From: an uncultured Xylophilus sp.
Lineage (GTDB): Bacteria > Pseudomonadota > Gammaproteobacteria > Burkholderiales > Burkholderiaceae_C
Direction of reading: 5' to 3'
DNA: 64,000 nt
Assembly: GCA_913776965.1 (NCBI GenBank)
Contig: CAJYQL010000109.1
Location: 1 to 64,000, forward strand
The notes beneath the pieces are model-generated. The model saw only the letters and a program-made list of their open reading frames with translations, was not told where the DNA came from and did not search any database. Of the stretch, positions 7,915 through 15,835 are shown piece after piece (the first letter of the stretch is position 1; the number at the start of each line of letters is the position of its first letter). The position numbers were made by a program, and so were the translations under genes.

Positions 7915-8688
7915 TCAGGCGGCCAAGCAGTCGGGCGCGGTGCGCAGGGCGCGGCGGGCGAAGTACTGGAAGGTCATGTCGGTGATCTGCGGCTTGAGCA
8001 GAAAGTCGCGCGACTCGCGGGCCAGCTCGCCCGGCACCGGCTTGATCGTGCCGGCGGCCGCGGCGCGCAACTGGGCAGATGCGGCCTGCTCCATCCAGAT
8101 CGCGAGCGTCGCCGCCTCGGCCACGGTGGCGCCGGCGGTCAGCAGGCCGTGGTGGGCCAGCAGCAGCGCCTTGCGGTCGCCGAGCGCGGCCGAGATGATC
8201 CGGCCCTCGTCGTTGCCGATCGGCAGACCCGGCCACTCTTCCAAATGGCCGCAGTTCTCGTAGAAGGGCGTCGCGTCCATGCAGGCGATCGCCAGCGGCT
8301 GCCCGGTCATCGCGAGCGCCGACACCGCCTGCGGATGGGTGTGCACGATGCAGTTCACCGTCGGATGCGCGCGGTACACCCACAGGTGAAAGCGCGTCGC
8401 CGGGTTGGGCAGCGAGGTGCCGTCGAGCGGCTTCAGATCGTCGTCGGTCAGGATGAAGCTGCCGGGCGTGGCCTCGTCGGCGCCGATGCCGAACTTCAGC
8501 GTGTAGTAGGTGCCGGGCTGTTCGCCGCGGGCGGTGATCTGGCCGGCCAGCCCGTTGGCCCAGTGGCCTTCGGTGGCGAGCATGCGACACGCGAGCGTGA
8601 GCTGCTCCATCGTGCTGTACGCGGTGGTCGAGGCCTTGGCCTGCAGGTCGCGGAAGACGCTGTCCTTGATGTCCTGGTCGGTGCGCAT
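7915..8688 (-). CDS. Class II aldolase/adducin-family protein lacking the catalytic Glu
   Basis: A 257-residue cytoplasmic protein of the zinc-dependent class II aldolase fold. The metal ligands are visible: His116 and His118 in VHTHP, and His180 in AHHGLL. Aligned by spacing with L-fuculose-1-phosphate aldolase, the catalytic Glu73 position holds Ala97 (ATRFH instead of EWRFH). The reaction may therefore differ from a classical aldol cleavage, perhaps decarboxylation, epimerisation or binding only. The ATG at 8688 has AGGAG 6 bp upstream. It is the first gene of the aldolase-TRAP unit and diverges from the XRE-cupin regulator across a palindromic operator. The substrate is unknown; the TakP-like binding protein suggests a 2-oxo acid. 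Confidence 0.82.
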   Translation of the reverse strand: MRTDQDIKDSVFRDLQAKASTTAYSTMEQLTLACRMLATEGHWANGLAGQITARGEQPGTYYTLKFGIGADEATPGSFILTDDDLKPLDGTSLPNPATRFHLWVYRAHPTVNCIVHTHPQAVSALAMTGQPLAIACMDATPFYENCGHLEEWPGLPIGNDEGRIISAALGDRKALLLAHHGLLTAGATVAEAATLAIWMEQAASAQLRAAAAGTIKPVPGELARESRDFLLKPQITDMTFQYFARRALRTAPDCLAA

Positions 8689-8748
8689 GGCGGCTCCTGT
8701 CGGGGGGGGTGGGCGGCGCGGGCACCGCAGGTGTTGAAAGGTCGGCAA

Positions 8749-8786
8749 GGTCAACCTGTTGACTCAGTATGGTCAACAGGTTGACC
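8749..8786. promoter_or_regulatory. Nested palindromic operator between aldolase/TRAP unit and XRE-cupin regulator
   Basis: GGTCAACCTGTTGAC and its exact reverse complement GTCAACAGGTTGACC are separated by 8 bp. Each arm is itself a GTCAAC-N2-GTTGAC palindrome, and the arms are 22-23 bp apart, about two helical turns. A further GTCAAC half-site lies at 8790-8795. The position between divergent genes suggests it is the binding site of the XRE-cupin regulator. Confidence 0.8.
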
Positions 8787-8805
8787 TGTGTCAACATGCA
8801 CCGCC

Positions 8806-9408
8806 ATGCCGAAGACGCCACCGCCGCCCGCACCGCTCACCGCACCCGACGCCGACGGCGCCTTCGCCAGCTTCGGGCCGCGGATGAAGGCGCTGCGCCG
8901 CCTGAAACAGATGACGGTGGAGGAACTGGGCGACGCCATCGGCGTGAACAAGGCGCACATCTCGCGGCTGGAGCGCGGCTTAAAGACGCCGTCGATCGCG
9001 GTGATGGCCAAGCTGGCGTCGGCGCTCGGCACCACCATCGGCCACCTGGTCGGCGAAACGCTGGACCGCGCCGACATCAAGGTCACCCGCCAGAGCGACC
9101 TGGCGCCGCGCTACCTGGCTGACGAGCCGGCGCAGCACCAGTTCGCGCCGCTGCTGCACGGCCACTCGGTCAGTTCGTTCGAGGCCTTCGTGGTGTACCC
9201 CGGCACCGATGGGGACGCGGTGCGTGCCCAGCACGAAGGGCAGGAGATGCTGTACGTGCTCGCCGGCACGATCGACGTGGTGTTCGCCGACCGCACCGAA
9301 CGGCTGCGTGCGGGGGACTGCATCCACTTTCCGGGGTATCTGAGCCACAGCCTGTCGCGGGTCGGCCGGGCGCAGGCGCGGGCGCTGCTGGTGCTGTCTG
9401 CGCGCTGA
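8806..9408 (+). CDS. XRE-family regulator with C-terminal cupin
   Basis: A 200-residue transcription factor. The N-terminal helix-turn-helix (about 24-80) contains ALRRLKQMTVEELGDAIGVN and KAHISRLERGLKTPS. The C-terminal cupin (about 120-198) contains GQEMLYVLAGTIDV and GDCIHFPGYLSHSLSR. In this family the cupin usually senses a small metabolite, and the protein controls the adjacent catabolic operon. It diverges from the aldolase-TRAP genes, with a strong inverted-repeat operator between them, so autoregulation plus control of that operon is likely. The ATG at 8806 is preferred; an in-frame GTG at 8788 would start just after the operator and is possible. Repressor versus activator cannot be told. 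Confidence 0.87.
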   Translation: MPKTPPPPAPLTAPDADGAFASFGPRMKALRRLKQMTVEELGDAIGVNKAHISRLERGLKTPSIAVMAKLASALGTTIGHLVGETLDRADIKVTRQSDLAPRYLADEPAQHQFAPLLHGHSVSSFEAFVVYPGTDGDAVRAQHEGQEMLYVLAGTIDVVFADRTERLRAGDCIHFPGYLSHSLSRVGRAQARALLVLSAR

Positions 9409-9602
9409 GGCGCGGTGATCTAGGGTTCGTCAGTCGGGGGAAGTTGCGCAGTGGCCACTATCCGCATAACTGATGGGTCGGAAAATTGATGATCGATAAC
9501 TGCCATATGAGATCATTAACAATCTGACACATGGACGTGAGTGCGGACTGCTAGCAGACGCTTGGACTGCACACATTGCGGAATTTCGACAGGAGCCATC
9601 CC

Positions 9603-11340
9603 ATGACATTTGCCAATCTGAAGATCGGATCGAAGTTGGGCACGTGCTTCGCGGCACTTACAGCTATCACCTTGTTGTTAGGCGCTCTCGCGTTCACGGA
9701 AGCGTCGAAGATTTACAGCCAGGGCGAAGAGATCGCAACCAACTGGATGCCCAGCGTTCGGGCGGCCGCGGAAATGCGCATTGCAGCGAATCAAATGCGC
9801 CGCACCGAGGCGGACTCTTCCTGCCTGCGGAGGCCGTCGCCCGGCCCACCAAACTGGCCCTGTTGCAGGACCGTGTGAAGCGCCTGGAAGCCGTCGAGAA
9901 GACTTACGCACCGTTGGTGACGGATGGCGAAGAGCGGCGTCTGTATGACGAATACCGTGCGCTTCGCGACCAGCACTTGCAGAGCCAGAGCCGTATGGTG
10001 AGGGAGCTGGACGATGCGTCGGTGACGCCTGCACAAAGGGTCGCGACCTGGGTGATTCCGAGATGGCCTTCGTGGCGATGACGGAGAAACTCGGGGCGAT
10101 CAACGACTTCAACAATACGCACGCCGACCTGTCGTACCGGGAATCGCAGTCCCAGTTCTCCCGAACCAAGATGGAGTTGGCGGTCGCGGTGCTTGTCGCG
10201 GGCCTCGCGGCAGCCACTCTCGGCTTCTGGATCACCCGACTCATCACGCGCCCTCTGCACCAGGCCGTGAAAGCGATGGACGGTATCGCAGCAGGAGACC
10301 TCACCGTTGCAGTGCCCTCGGGCAGCGGCGACGAAACCGGCCAGTTGCTGCGTGGTCTGGAGTCGATGCGAGAGCGGCTGAGTTCGATCGTGGCCGGCGT
10401 GCGTAGCAACTCCGAAAGCGTCGCCACGGCGAGCGCCCAGATCGAGCAGGGCAACAACGACCTGTCGTCGCGTACCGAGCAGCAGGCATCCGCGCTGCAG
10501 GAAACGGCGGCTTCCATGGAGGAACTCAGTTCCACCGTACGACAGAACGCCGACAACGCTCAGCAGGCCAACCAGCTCGCGGCCAACGCCTCGAACGTGG
10601 CAGTGCAGGGCGGAGACGTCGTCGGCCAGGTGGTCGAGACCATGAAGGGCATCAACGAGAGTTCGCGCCGCATATCCGACATCATCGGCACGATCGACGG
10701 CATTGCCTTTCAGACCAACATCCTCGCGCTCAACGCGGCGGTGGAGGCCGCGCGGGCCGGTGAACAGGGCCGGGGCTTCGCCGTGGTGGCCTCCGAGGTG
10801 CGCAGCCTGGCGCGACGCAGTGCCGATGCTGCCAAGGAAATCAAGTCCTTGATCGGCACCAGTGTCCAGCGTGTCGAGCAGGGCACCACGCTGGTGGACC
10901 GGGCCGGCACGACGATGACCGATGTGGTGGCGTCCATCCGGCGCGTCACCGACATCATGGGCGAAATCAGTGCGGCCAGTCGGGAACAGAGCCAGGGCGT
11001 GGCGCAGGTCGGTGAGGCTGTGACGCAGATGGACCAGGCCACGCAACAGAACGCGGCACTGGTGGAAGAGTCGGCGGCAGCAGCGTCGAGCCTGCGCACC
11101 CAGGCCGAACAATTGGTGCAGGCGGTGGCCTTCTTCAAACTGGCGCGTGGTCCGGCTGCGGTCGCCGGAGGTCACACACCGATGCCGGCAGCCGTATCCA
11201 AGGGCGCATCCGCCATCGTCTCGCGGCCGCCAGCGGTGACGAATGCACGCTCATCGGCCAAGAAGACGCTGCCCCCTGCGGTCGTTGCGGGTACCGCCGC
11301 GAACGGGACATCAAAAGAGCAGGATTGGGAAAGTTTCTGA
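9603..11340 (+). pseudogene. Methyl-accepting chemotaxis protein gene with two frameshifts
   Basis: The gene encodes a transmembrane chemoreceptor in three successive frames. The first frame gives the N-terminal membrane helix and start of a four-helix-bundle sensor (9603 to about 9815). The second continues it (about 9816-10040). The third carries the second membrane helix, HAMP domain and the full signalling domain with the tip [22 protein letters not shown], ending DWESF, a CheR-docking-type pentapeptide. Both junctions fit a single missing base. A good ribosome site (aggag, 8 bp) precedes the ATG. The C-terminal half from 10063 keeps one long open frame and could be made alone. It is either a recent pseudogene or carries sequencing errors. 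Confidence 0.8.
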
Positions 11341-11581
11341 TCGAGATTCTTCTCGGACTCCATCGGCGGCGCTGCTGTCGGACCGCCTCCCACGGTGGTG
11401 CGTCATGCGGGCCCTGTGCAAGGGTGCACTTGCTTGCACCAGCCGGCGCAGGGCGTTGAAGACTTCGCGCACACCGTGGCGGCGCTGCGGCATTCATCAG
11501 GGTTCAGGTACGGCTGCAGCCCGGAAGGATGATCGGGCGAACCTGGCAACGTCGTTGATGTCAGCGGCTGAAAGGCATGAA

Positions 11582-11887
11582 ATGCGAAACTGTTGGACCG
11601 TCGCAATCGTCACAGTTCTGGTCGGATGCCACACCATGACCAACGAACAGCTCGCGCAGGAGGTTCACCGCGCGGTGCAGGTGGAGATGACGGTGCAGAC
11701 GGCTTCGGAACGGCTGTCGTCCCGAGGGTTTGTCTGTGACCGTATGGTGCCCACGTCCACTCTGACCTGCATGAGGACGCGAATGAGCATGGGTCCGACC
11801 TGTATCGACCGGGTGTACCTGACGAGTTCGTCGAACGCGACGTTATCGAACGTCGACGTTCGGCCGATGGCGTGCGCAGGACTTTGA
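11582..11887 (+). CDS. Small lipoprotein of unknown function
   Basis: A 101-residue predicted lipoprotein. The short signal MRNCWTVAIVTVLVGC has a lipobox LVGC (Cys16), after which the protein would be lipid-anchored in the envelope. The mature part has no motif I recognise. It contains three more cysteines (in FVCDRM, LTCMRT and PTCIDRV) and a late MACAGL. The ATG at 11582 is preceded by aaagg at 6-bp spacing; an out-of-frame ATG five bases earlier is ignored. It sits alone between the broken chemoreceptor and the two-component genes, and its codon use is slightly less GC-rich than its neighbours. Function unknown. Confidence 0.62.
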   Translation: MRNCWTVAIVTVLVGCHTMTNEQLAQEVHRAVQVEMTVQTASERLSSRGFVCDRMVPTSTLTCMRTRMSMGPTCIDRVYLTSSSNATLSNVDVRPMACAGL

Positions 11888-12033
11888 ATCTTGCAAGGCG
11901 GTGAGGCCGGAGTCACCGCATGACAGCGGTGGGCCATGTCGCGGCCTCGGGCAAGTCCCCAGGCGGTTTGGATGGCGCCAGTGCTATCTTCCGCGCCTCG
12001 ACCGCCTCCGGGCCTCCGCCCCACCTCGCTCCC

Positions 12034-12720
12034 ATGAGACTCCTCCTCGTCGAAGACGACGTCATGCTCGCCAGCGGCATCAAGCTGGGCCTGTGCGGCG
12101 CGGGCTATGCGGTGGACTGGGTCGGCAGCGGCGAGCGCGCGGAAGAGGTGCTGCGCACCGAGCGCTTCGATGCGGCGGTCATCGACATCGGCCTGCCCGG
12201 CATGGACGGGCTGGAGCTCACCCGGCGGCTGCGGCGCGACGCGCAGGTGCTGCCGGTGCTGATCCTGACGGCGCGCGACGCGCTGCAGGACCGGGTGCAG
12301 GGCCTGGACCTGGGGGCCGACGACTACATGGTCAAGCCGTTCGAGCTGCCCGAGCTGCTGGCCCGGCTGCGTGCGCTGCTGCGCCGGTCGCAGGCGGCCA
12401 CCTCGGCCGTGCTGTCTTTCGGCGGCGTCGAGCTGGACACGGCCCAGCGCCGCGGCACGGTGCACGGCCAGCCGCTGGAGCTGGGCCCGCGGGAATGGAC
12501 GGTGCTCGAATACCTGCTGCTGCATGCGCCCAAGCCCGCCAGCAAGGACAAACTGCTGCAGGCGCTGACCGGCTGGGATCGCGAGATCACCGCCAATGCG
12601 GTGGAGGTCTACATCTCGCGGCTGCGCGGCAAGCTGGAGCCGCACGGCGTGGCGCTGCGCGCGATCCGCGGCTTCGGCTACCGGCTCGAGGTGCGCAACG
12701 CGGGCGCCGCCGCCGCATGA
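12034..12720 (+). CDS. OmpR-family response regulator (TctD/QseB-like)
   Basis: A 228-residue transcription factor. The receiver domain spans 1-118, with acidic pocket Glu8-Asp9-Asp10, phospho-acceptor Asp51 (VIDIGLPG) and Lys101 in DYMVKPFELPELL. A winged-helix DNA-binding domain follows (about 130-222), ending VRAIRGFGYRLE-like. The frame continues upstream, but the translation before MRLLLVEDD is not receiver-like, so the ATG at 12034 is taken. The stop overlaps the start of the sensor kinase (ATGA), so they are translationally coupled. It resembles TctD/QseB-type regulators, but no tricarboxylate transport genes are next to it, so its target is unknown. Confidence 0.9.
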   Translation: MRLLLVEDDVMLASGIKLGLCGAGYAVDWVGSGERAEEVLRTERFDAAVIDIGLPGMDGLELTRRLRRDAQVLPVLILTARDALQDRVQGLDLGADDYMVKPFELPELLARLRALLRRSQAATSAVLSFGGVELDTAQRRGTVHGQPLELGPREWTVLEYLLLHAPKPASKDKLLQALTGWDREITANAVEVYISRLRGKLEPHGVALRAIRGFGYRLEVRNAGAAAA

Positions 12721-14270
12721 CGCTCGCCGCCACCGACGGCGGCGGCGCAGCAGCCGGTACGGGCAGTGCGACGCCGTCGAGCACGGCGGTCGCCCCTGAG
12801 AGCGGCGAAGTGGCCGCGCTGCAGGCGGCCGGCAGCACGCCTGCACGCAACCGCTTCACCCGCGGCCTGCAGACCCGCCTGCTCGGCCTGCTGCTGTTGC
12901 CGCTGCTGCTGCTCGCACTCCTGAGCGCCTGGCTCGACTACCGCTCGGCCGACAGCGCCGCGCTGCGCCAGGACGCGCAGCTGCTGCGCATGGTGCCGCT
13001 GATGTCCGATTCGGTGATCGTCTCCGGCGCCGACGGCGAGCGGCCGATGGTGCTGCTCGCGCCGCCGGTCGAGGAATTCCTGAAGGACCGCGCCGGCTTC
13101 GCCGCCTACAGCGTGTCCGATCCCGAGGGCCGGGTGCTGCACGGCGAAAGCTGGCTGGAAGGCGCGGTGCCCGAAACCCGCGAGCCGGAATTCCACAGCC
13201 GCGAGCATGACGGGGTGCTCTACCGCATCGTGGCGCAGCGCGTCGGCACCTCCGCCGGCGACGTGGTGGTGCAGCTCGCCGACGGGTCCGATCCGCGCCA
13301 GCACTGGGGCCGCATCGTGCTGCTGCGGGTGCTGCTGCCGAACGTGGTGCTGCTGCTGGTCACCGCCTTCGCGATGAACCTGGCGGTGCGGCATGCGCTG
13401 CGGCCGCTGATCGCGTTGAAGGAGGCGGTGGAGCGCCGCTCGCCGCGCGACCTGAGCCCGCTGGATGCGGCGGCGTCGCCCGACGAGGTGCGGCCGCTGG
13501 TGCAGTCGCTCAACCGGTTGTTCGGGCTGGTCAATGCGCAGAGCGAGAGCCAGCGCCGCTTCGTCGCTGATGCGGCGCACCAACTGCGCACGCCGCTCGC
13601 GGGGCTGCAGGCGCAGGTAGAGGCCTGGGCCCAGGCGGCGCGGCTGGATTTGGAGGAAAATCGGGCTTCTGCGCAGGCCGGACCTGCACCAGCTGCTATT
13701 CATTTGAGAGCAGAAGACGTGCTCAAGCTGCGCGACGCGACCCGCCGCACCTCGCAGCTCGCGCACCAGCTGCTGGCGCTGTCGCGGGCCGACGCGCATG
13801 CGCTGCACGGCCAGCCGCCGGCGCCGGTGGACCTGAAAGCGCTGTGCGAATCGATGATCGAGATCCACATCGGATCCGCCGCCGACAAGGCGATCGACCT
13901 CGGCCTGGACGCGCAGCCGGCGCAAGTGGTCGGCCACGAATGGCTGCTGCGCGAGCTGCTCGGCAACCTGGTGGACAACGCGGTGAAGTACACGCCGCGC
14001 GGCGGCACGGTGACGCTGAGCTGCCGCACCGACGGCGACGGCGCGGTGGTCGAGGTGGAGGACGACGGCCCCGGCATCGCGCCGCACGAGCGCTTCCGGG
14101 TGCTGGAGCGCTTCTACCGGGTGCGCGGCACGCAGGGCGAGGGCACCGGCTTGGGCCTGGCGATCGCCGACGAGATCGCGCGGCTGCACGGCGGCCGGCT
14201 GCAGCTGTCGGCCGGCCCCGGCGGCCGCGGGCTGCGGGTGCGGGTGGTGCTGGCGGCGGCGCCGGGCTGA
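12717..14270 (+). CDS. Sensor histidine kinase, TctE-like, with in-frame repeat insertion
   Basis: A 517-residue inner-membrane kinase. After a low-complexity N-terminus (1-~45) come TM1 (about 52-72), a periplasmic 2CSK-type sensor (~73-195) and TM2 (~200-220). HAMP, the DHp box DAAHQLRTPLAG with His288, and an ATPase domain (N-box NLVDNAVKYTPRGG, then DDGPGI and GTGLGLAI) follow. About residues 314-332 are encoded by a copy of the dispersed repeat, so an extra segment lies within the dimerisation helices or their loop. The frame is kept. It pairs with the response regulator through an ATGA overlap and ends 23 bp from the convergent modB stop. The signal is unknown. Confidence 0.9.
   Translation: MTLAATDGGGAAAGTGSATPSSTAVAPESGEVAALQAAGSTPARNRFTRGLQTRLLGLLLLPLLLLALLSAWLDYRSADSAALRQDAQLLRMVPLMSDSVIVSGADGERPMVLLAPPVEEFLKDRAGFAAYSVSDPEGRVLHGESWLEGAVPETREPEFHSREHDGVLYRIVAQRVGTSAGDVVVQLADGSDPRQHWGRIVLLRVLLPNVVLLLVTAFAMNLAVRHALRPLIALKEAVERRSPRDLSPLDAAASPDEVRPLVQSLNRLFGLVNAQSESQRRFVADAAHQLRTPLAGLQAQVEAWAQAARLDLEENRASAQAGPAPAAIHLRAEDVLKLRDATRRTSQLAHQLLALSRADAHALHGQPPAPVDLKALCESMIEIHIGSAADKAIDLGLDAQPAQVVGHEWLLRELLGNLVDNAVKYTPRGGTVTLSCRTDGDGAVVEVEDDGPGIAPHERFRVLERFYRVRGTQGEGTGLGLAIADEIARLHGGRLQLSAGPGGRGLRVRVVLAAAPG
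13657..13711 (+). repeat. Dispersed ~55-bp repeat, copy 3 (forward), inside the histidine kinase gene
   Basis: It has the head AAAATCGGGCTTCTGCGCAG, then CCTGCACCAGCTGCTATTC and the foot ATTTGAGAGC. It lies wholly within coding sequence and keeps the frame open, adding about 18 codons after the phospho-acceptor histidine. Confidence 0.8.
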
Positions 14271-14293
14271 GCCGGCGTGCAGCCGCTGTCGCG

Positions 14294-14977
14294 TCAGCCG
14301 TGGCCCGGCGCAAGCAGCCGTCCCGCCGCGACCAGCAGCACCACACAGACAGCCGACACCAGCCCGGTCATCCACAGCGCTTCGGCATCTCGCCCGGCCT
14401 GTACCGCTTCGTAGATCGCCACCGACAGCGTTTGCGTGCGGCCCGGCAGGTTGCCCGCCACCATCAGCGTCGCGCCGAATTCCCCCATCGCCCGCGCAAA
14501 ACCGAGCATCAGCCCGGCGCCGATGCCGCGGCGGGCGAGCGGCAGCAGCACCCGCCAGAACACCTGGTAGTCACGTGCGCCCAGGGTGCGCGCGGCCTCG
14601 GCGACGTGCGGCTCGATGTCCTCGAACGCGGCCCGCGCAGCCTTGTAGACCAGCGGGAACGACACTAGCGCCGCCGCCAGTGCCGCGCCCTGCCAGGTGA
14701 AGATCAGCTGGATGCCGAACCAGCGGTCCAGCCATGCGCCCAGCGCGCCGCGCCGGCCGACCAGCACGATCAGGTAGTAGCCGAGCACGGTGGGCGGCAG
14801 CACCATCGGCAGCAGCAGCAGCGCGTCGAGCACCTCCTGCCCGCGAAAGCGCCGCCGCGCCATCGCCCAGCCGGCGCCGATGCCGGCCGCGCCGCCGAGC
14901 ACGGTCGCCCACAGCGCGACCTTGAGCGTCACCCACAGCGGCGCCCAGGGGCCGAGGGCCGCCGCGTCGCCGCTCAC
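14294..14977 (-). CDS. modB: Molybdate ABC transporter permease ModB
   Basis: A 227-residue inner-membrane permease for molybdate. Family hallmarks are LPMVLPPTVLGYYLIVLVG near the second helix, the EAA loop EAARTLGARDYQVFWRVLLP, and FARAMGEFGATLMVAGNLPGRTQT. The start is a GTG at 14977 that overlaps the modA stop (GTGA), a coupled arrangement; no ATG fits the alignment. The next expected gene, modC (ATPase), is absent: modB ends 23 bp before the stop of the convergent histidine kinase gene. The transporter must borrow an ATPase encoded elsewhere. Confidence 0.9.
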   Translation of the reverse strand: MSGDAAALGPWAPLWVTLKVALWATVLGGAAGIGAGWAMARRRFRGQEVLDALLLLPMVLPPTVLGYYLIVLVGRRGALGAWLDRWFGIQLIFTWQGAALAAALVSFPLVYKAARAAFEDIEPHVAEAARTLGARDYQVFWRVLLPLARRGIGAGLMLGFARAMGEFGATLMVAGNLPGRTQTLSVAIYEAVQAGRDAEALWMTGLVSAVCVVLLVAAGRLLAPGHG

Positions 14978-15741
14978 GGCCGCGAGAAGCCGTGGCGCGC
15001 GAGGATGTCCTGCCCGGCCGGGCTGCGCACAAAGGCCGCGAAATCCGCCGCGACCGCCGGCTGCCGGCTGGCGGCGAGCACCGCGATGGGATAGCGCACC
15101 GGCGTGCGGGTCGGCACCGTCGCGGCGACGCGGACCTTGCCGGCGTCCTGCAGCGCATCGGTGCGGTAGACGAAGCCGGCCTCGACCTCGCCGCGGGCGA
15201 CGTAGTTCAGCACCTGGCGCACGCTTTCGCCGTAGATCCACTTCGGCGCCAGTGCGGGCGCGAGGCCGGCGGCCTCCACCGCATCGGCGGCATAGCGGCC
15301 GGCCGGCACGCTGGCCGCGGTGCCGACCGCGATGCGCCGGTAGGCCGGCTGCGTCAGGTCGGCGATCCTGGCCGGGAAGGCCGTCGCAGCGGCCGGCACC
15401 ACCAGCACCAGGTCGTTGGCGGCGAAGTCGGCCCGGCTGCCGGGCGCCAGCAGGTTCTCGGCGGCGGCGCGGTCCATCGTCGCCTGGTCGGCGGAGGCGA
15501 ACACGTCGACCGGCGCACCCTGCCGGATCTGCGCGAGCAGCGCACCCGACGCGGCGAAGTTGAAGGTCACCCGCGCCTGCGGCCGGCTGCGCGAGAAGGC
15601 CTGGCCCATCTCCTGGAAGGCGTTGGTCAGGCTGGCCGCGGCCGAAACTACGATCTCCTGCGCATGCAGGCCGGAGGCGAGGAGCAGGCCGGCGCAGGCG
15701 GCGACGGCACGGAGCGGTAGGAGGAAGCGCAGGGATGGCAT
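14974..15741 (-). CDS. modA: Molybdate-binding periplasmic protein ModA
   Basis: A 255-residue periplasmic receptor that captures molybdate or tungstate for ModB. The signal peptide covers about 1-27 (cleavage after LHA). The mature protein opens EIVVSAAASLTNAFQEMGQAF, the family signature with the oxyanion-binding Ser/Ala-Ser loop, followed by FNFAASGALLAQIRQGAPVDVFASAD. Later come VGTAASVPAGRYA and the C-terminal AFVRSPAGQDILARHGF. The ATG at 15741 was chosen because it directly precedes a good signal sequence. Transcription starts from the divergent region with modE, which holds a ModE-type inverted repeat, so repression by ModE-molybdate is expected. Confidence 0.92.
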   Translation of the reverse strand: MPSLRFLLPLRAVAACAGLLLASGLHAQEIVVSAAASLTNAFQEMGQAFSRSRPQARVTFNFAASGALLAQIRQGAPVDVFASADQATMDRAAAENLLAPGSRADFAANDLVLVVPAAATAFPARIADLTQPAYRRIAVGTAASVPAGRYAADAVEAAGLAPALAPKWIYGESVRQVLNYVARGEVEAGFVYRTDALQDAGKVRVAATVPTRTPVRYPIAVLAASRQPAVAADFAAFVRSPAGQDILARHGFSRP

Positions 15742-15788
15742 GGAAGGTGAGCAGCCAGAGGCGGGGGTAGAACGACGGCCGAGCATGC

Positions 15789-15811
15789 CGCTATTCACGA
15801 AAGGAATAGCG
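15789..15811. promoter_or_regulatory. Putative ModE-binding site between modA and modE
   Basis: A perfect 8-bp inverted repeat CGCTATTC / GAATAGCG with a 7-bp spacer, located 48 bp before the modA start and 25 bp before modE. The layout matches the CGNTAT...ATANCG pattern recognised by ModE. Confidence 0.75.
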
Positions 15812-15835
15812 AAAAAGTGTAGCGACAATCGGCCG

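Noticed and set aside
9460..9500. Sigma-28 (flagellar) promoter before the chemoreceptor gene
   Set aside because: An ATCGATAA element is present, but no TAAA-like box lies at the required ~15-bp distance.
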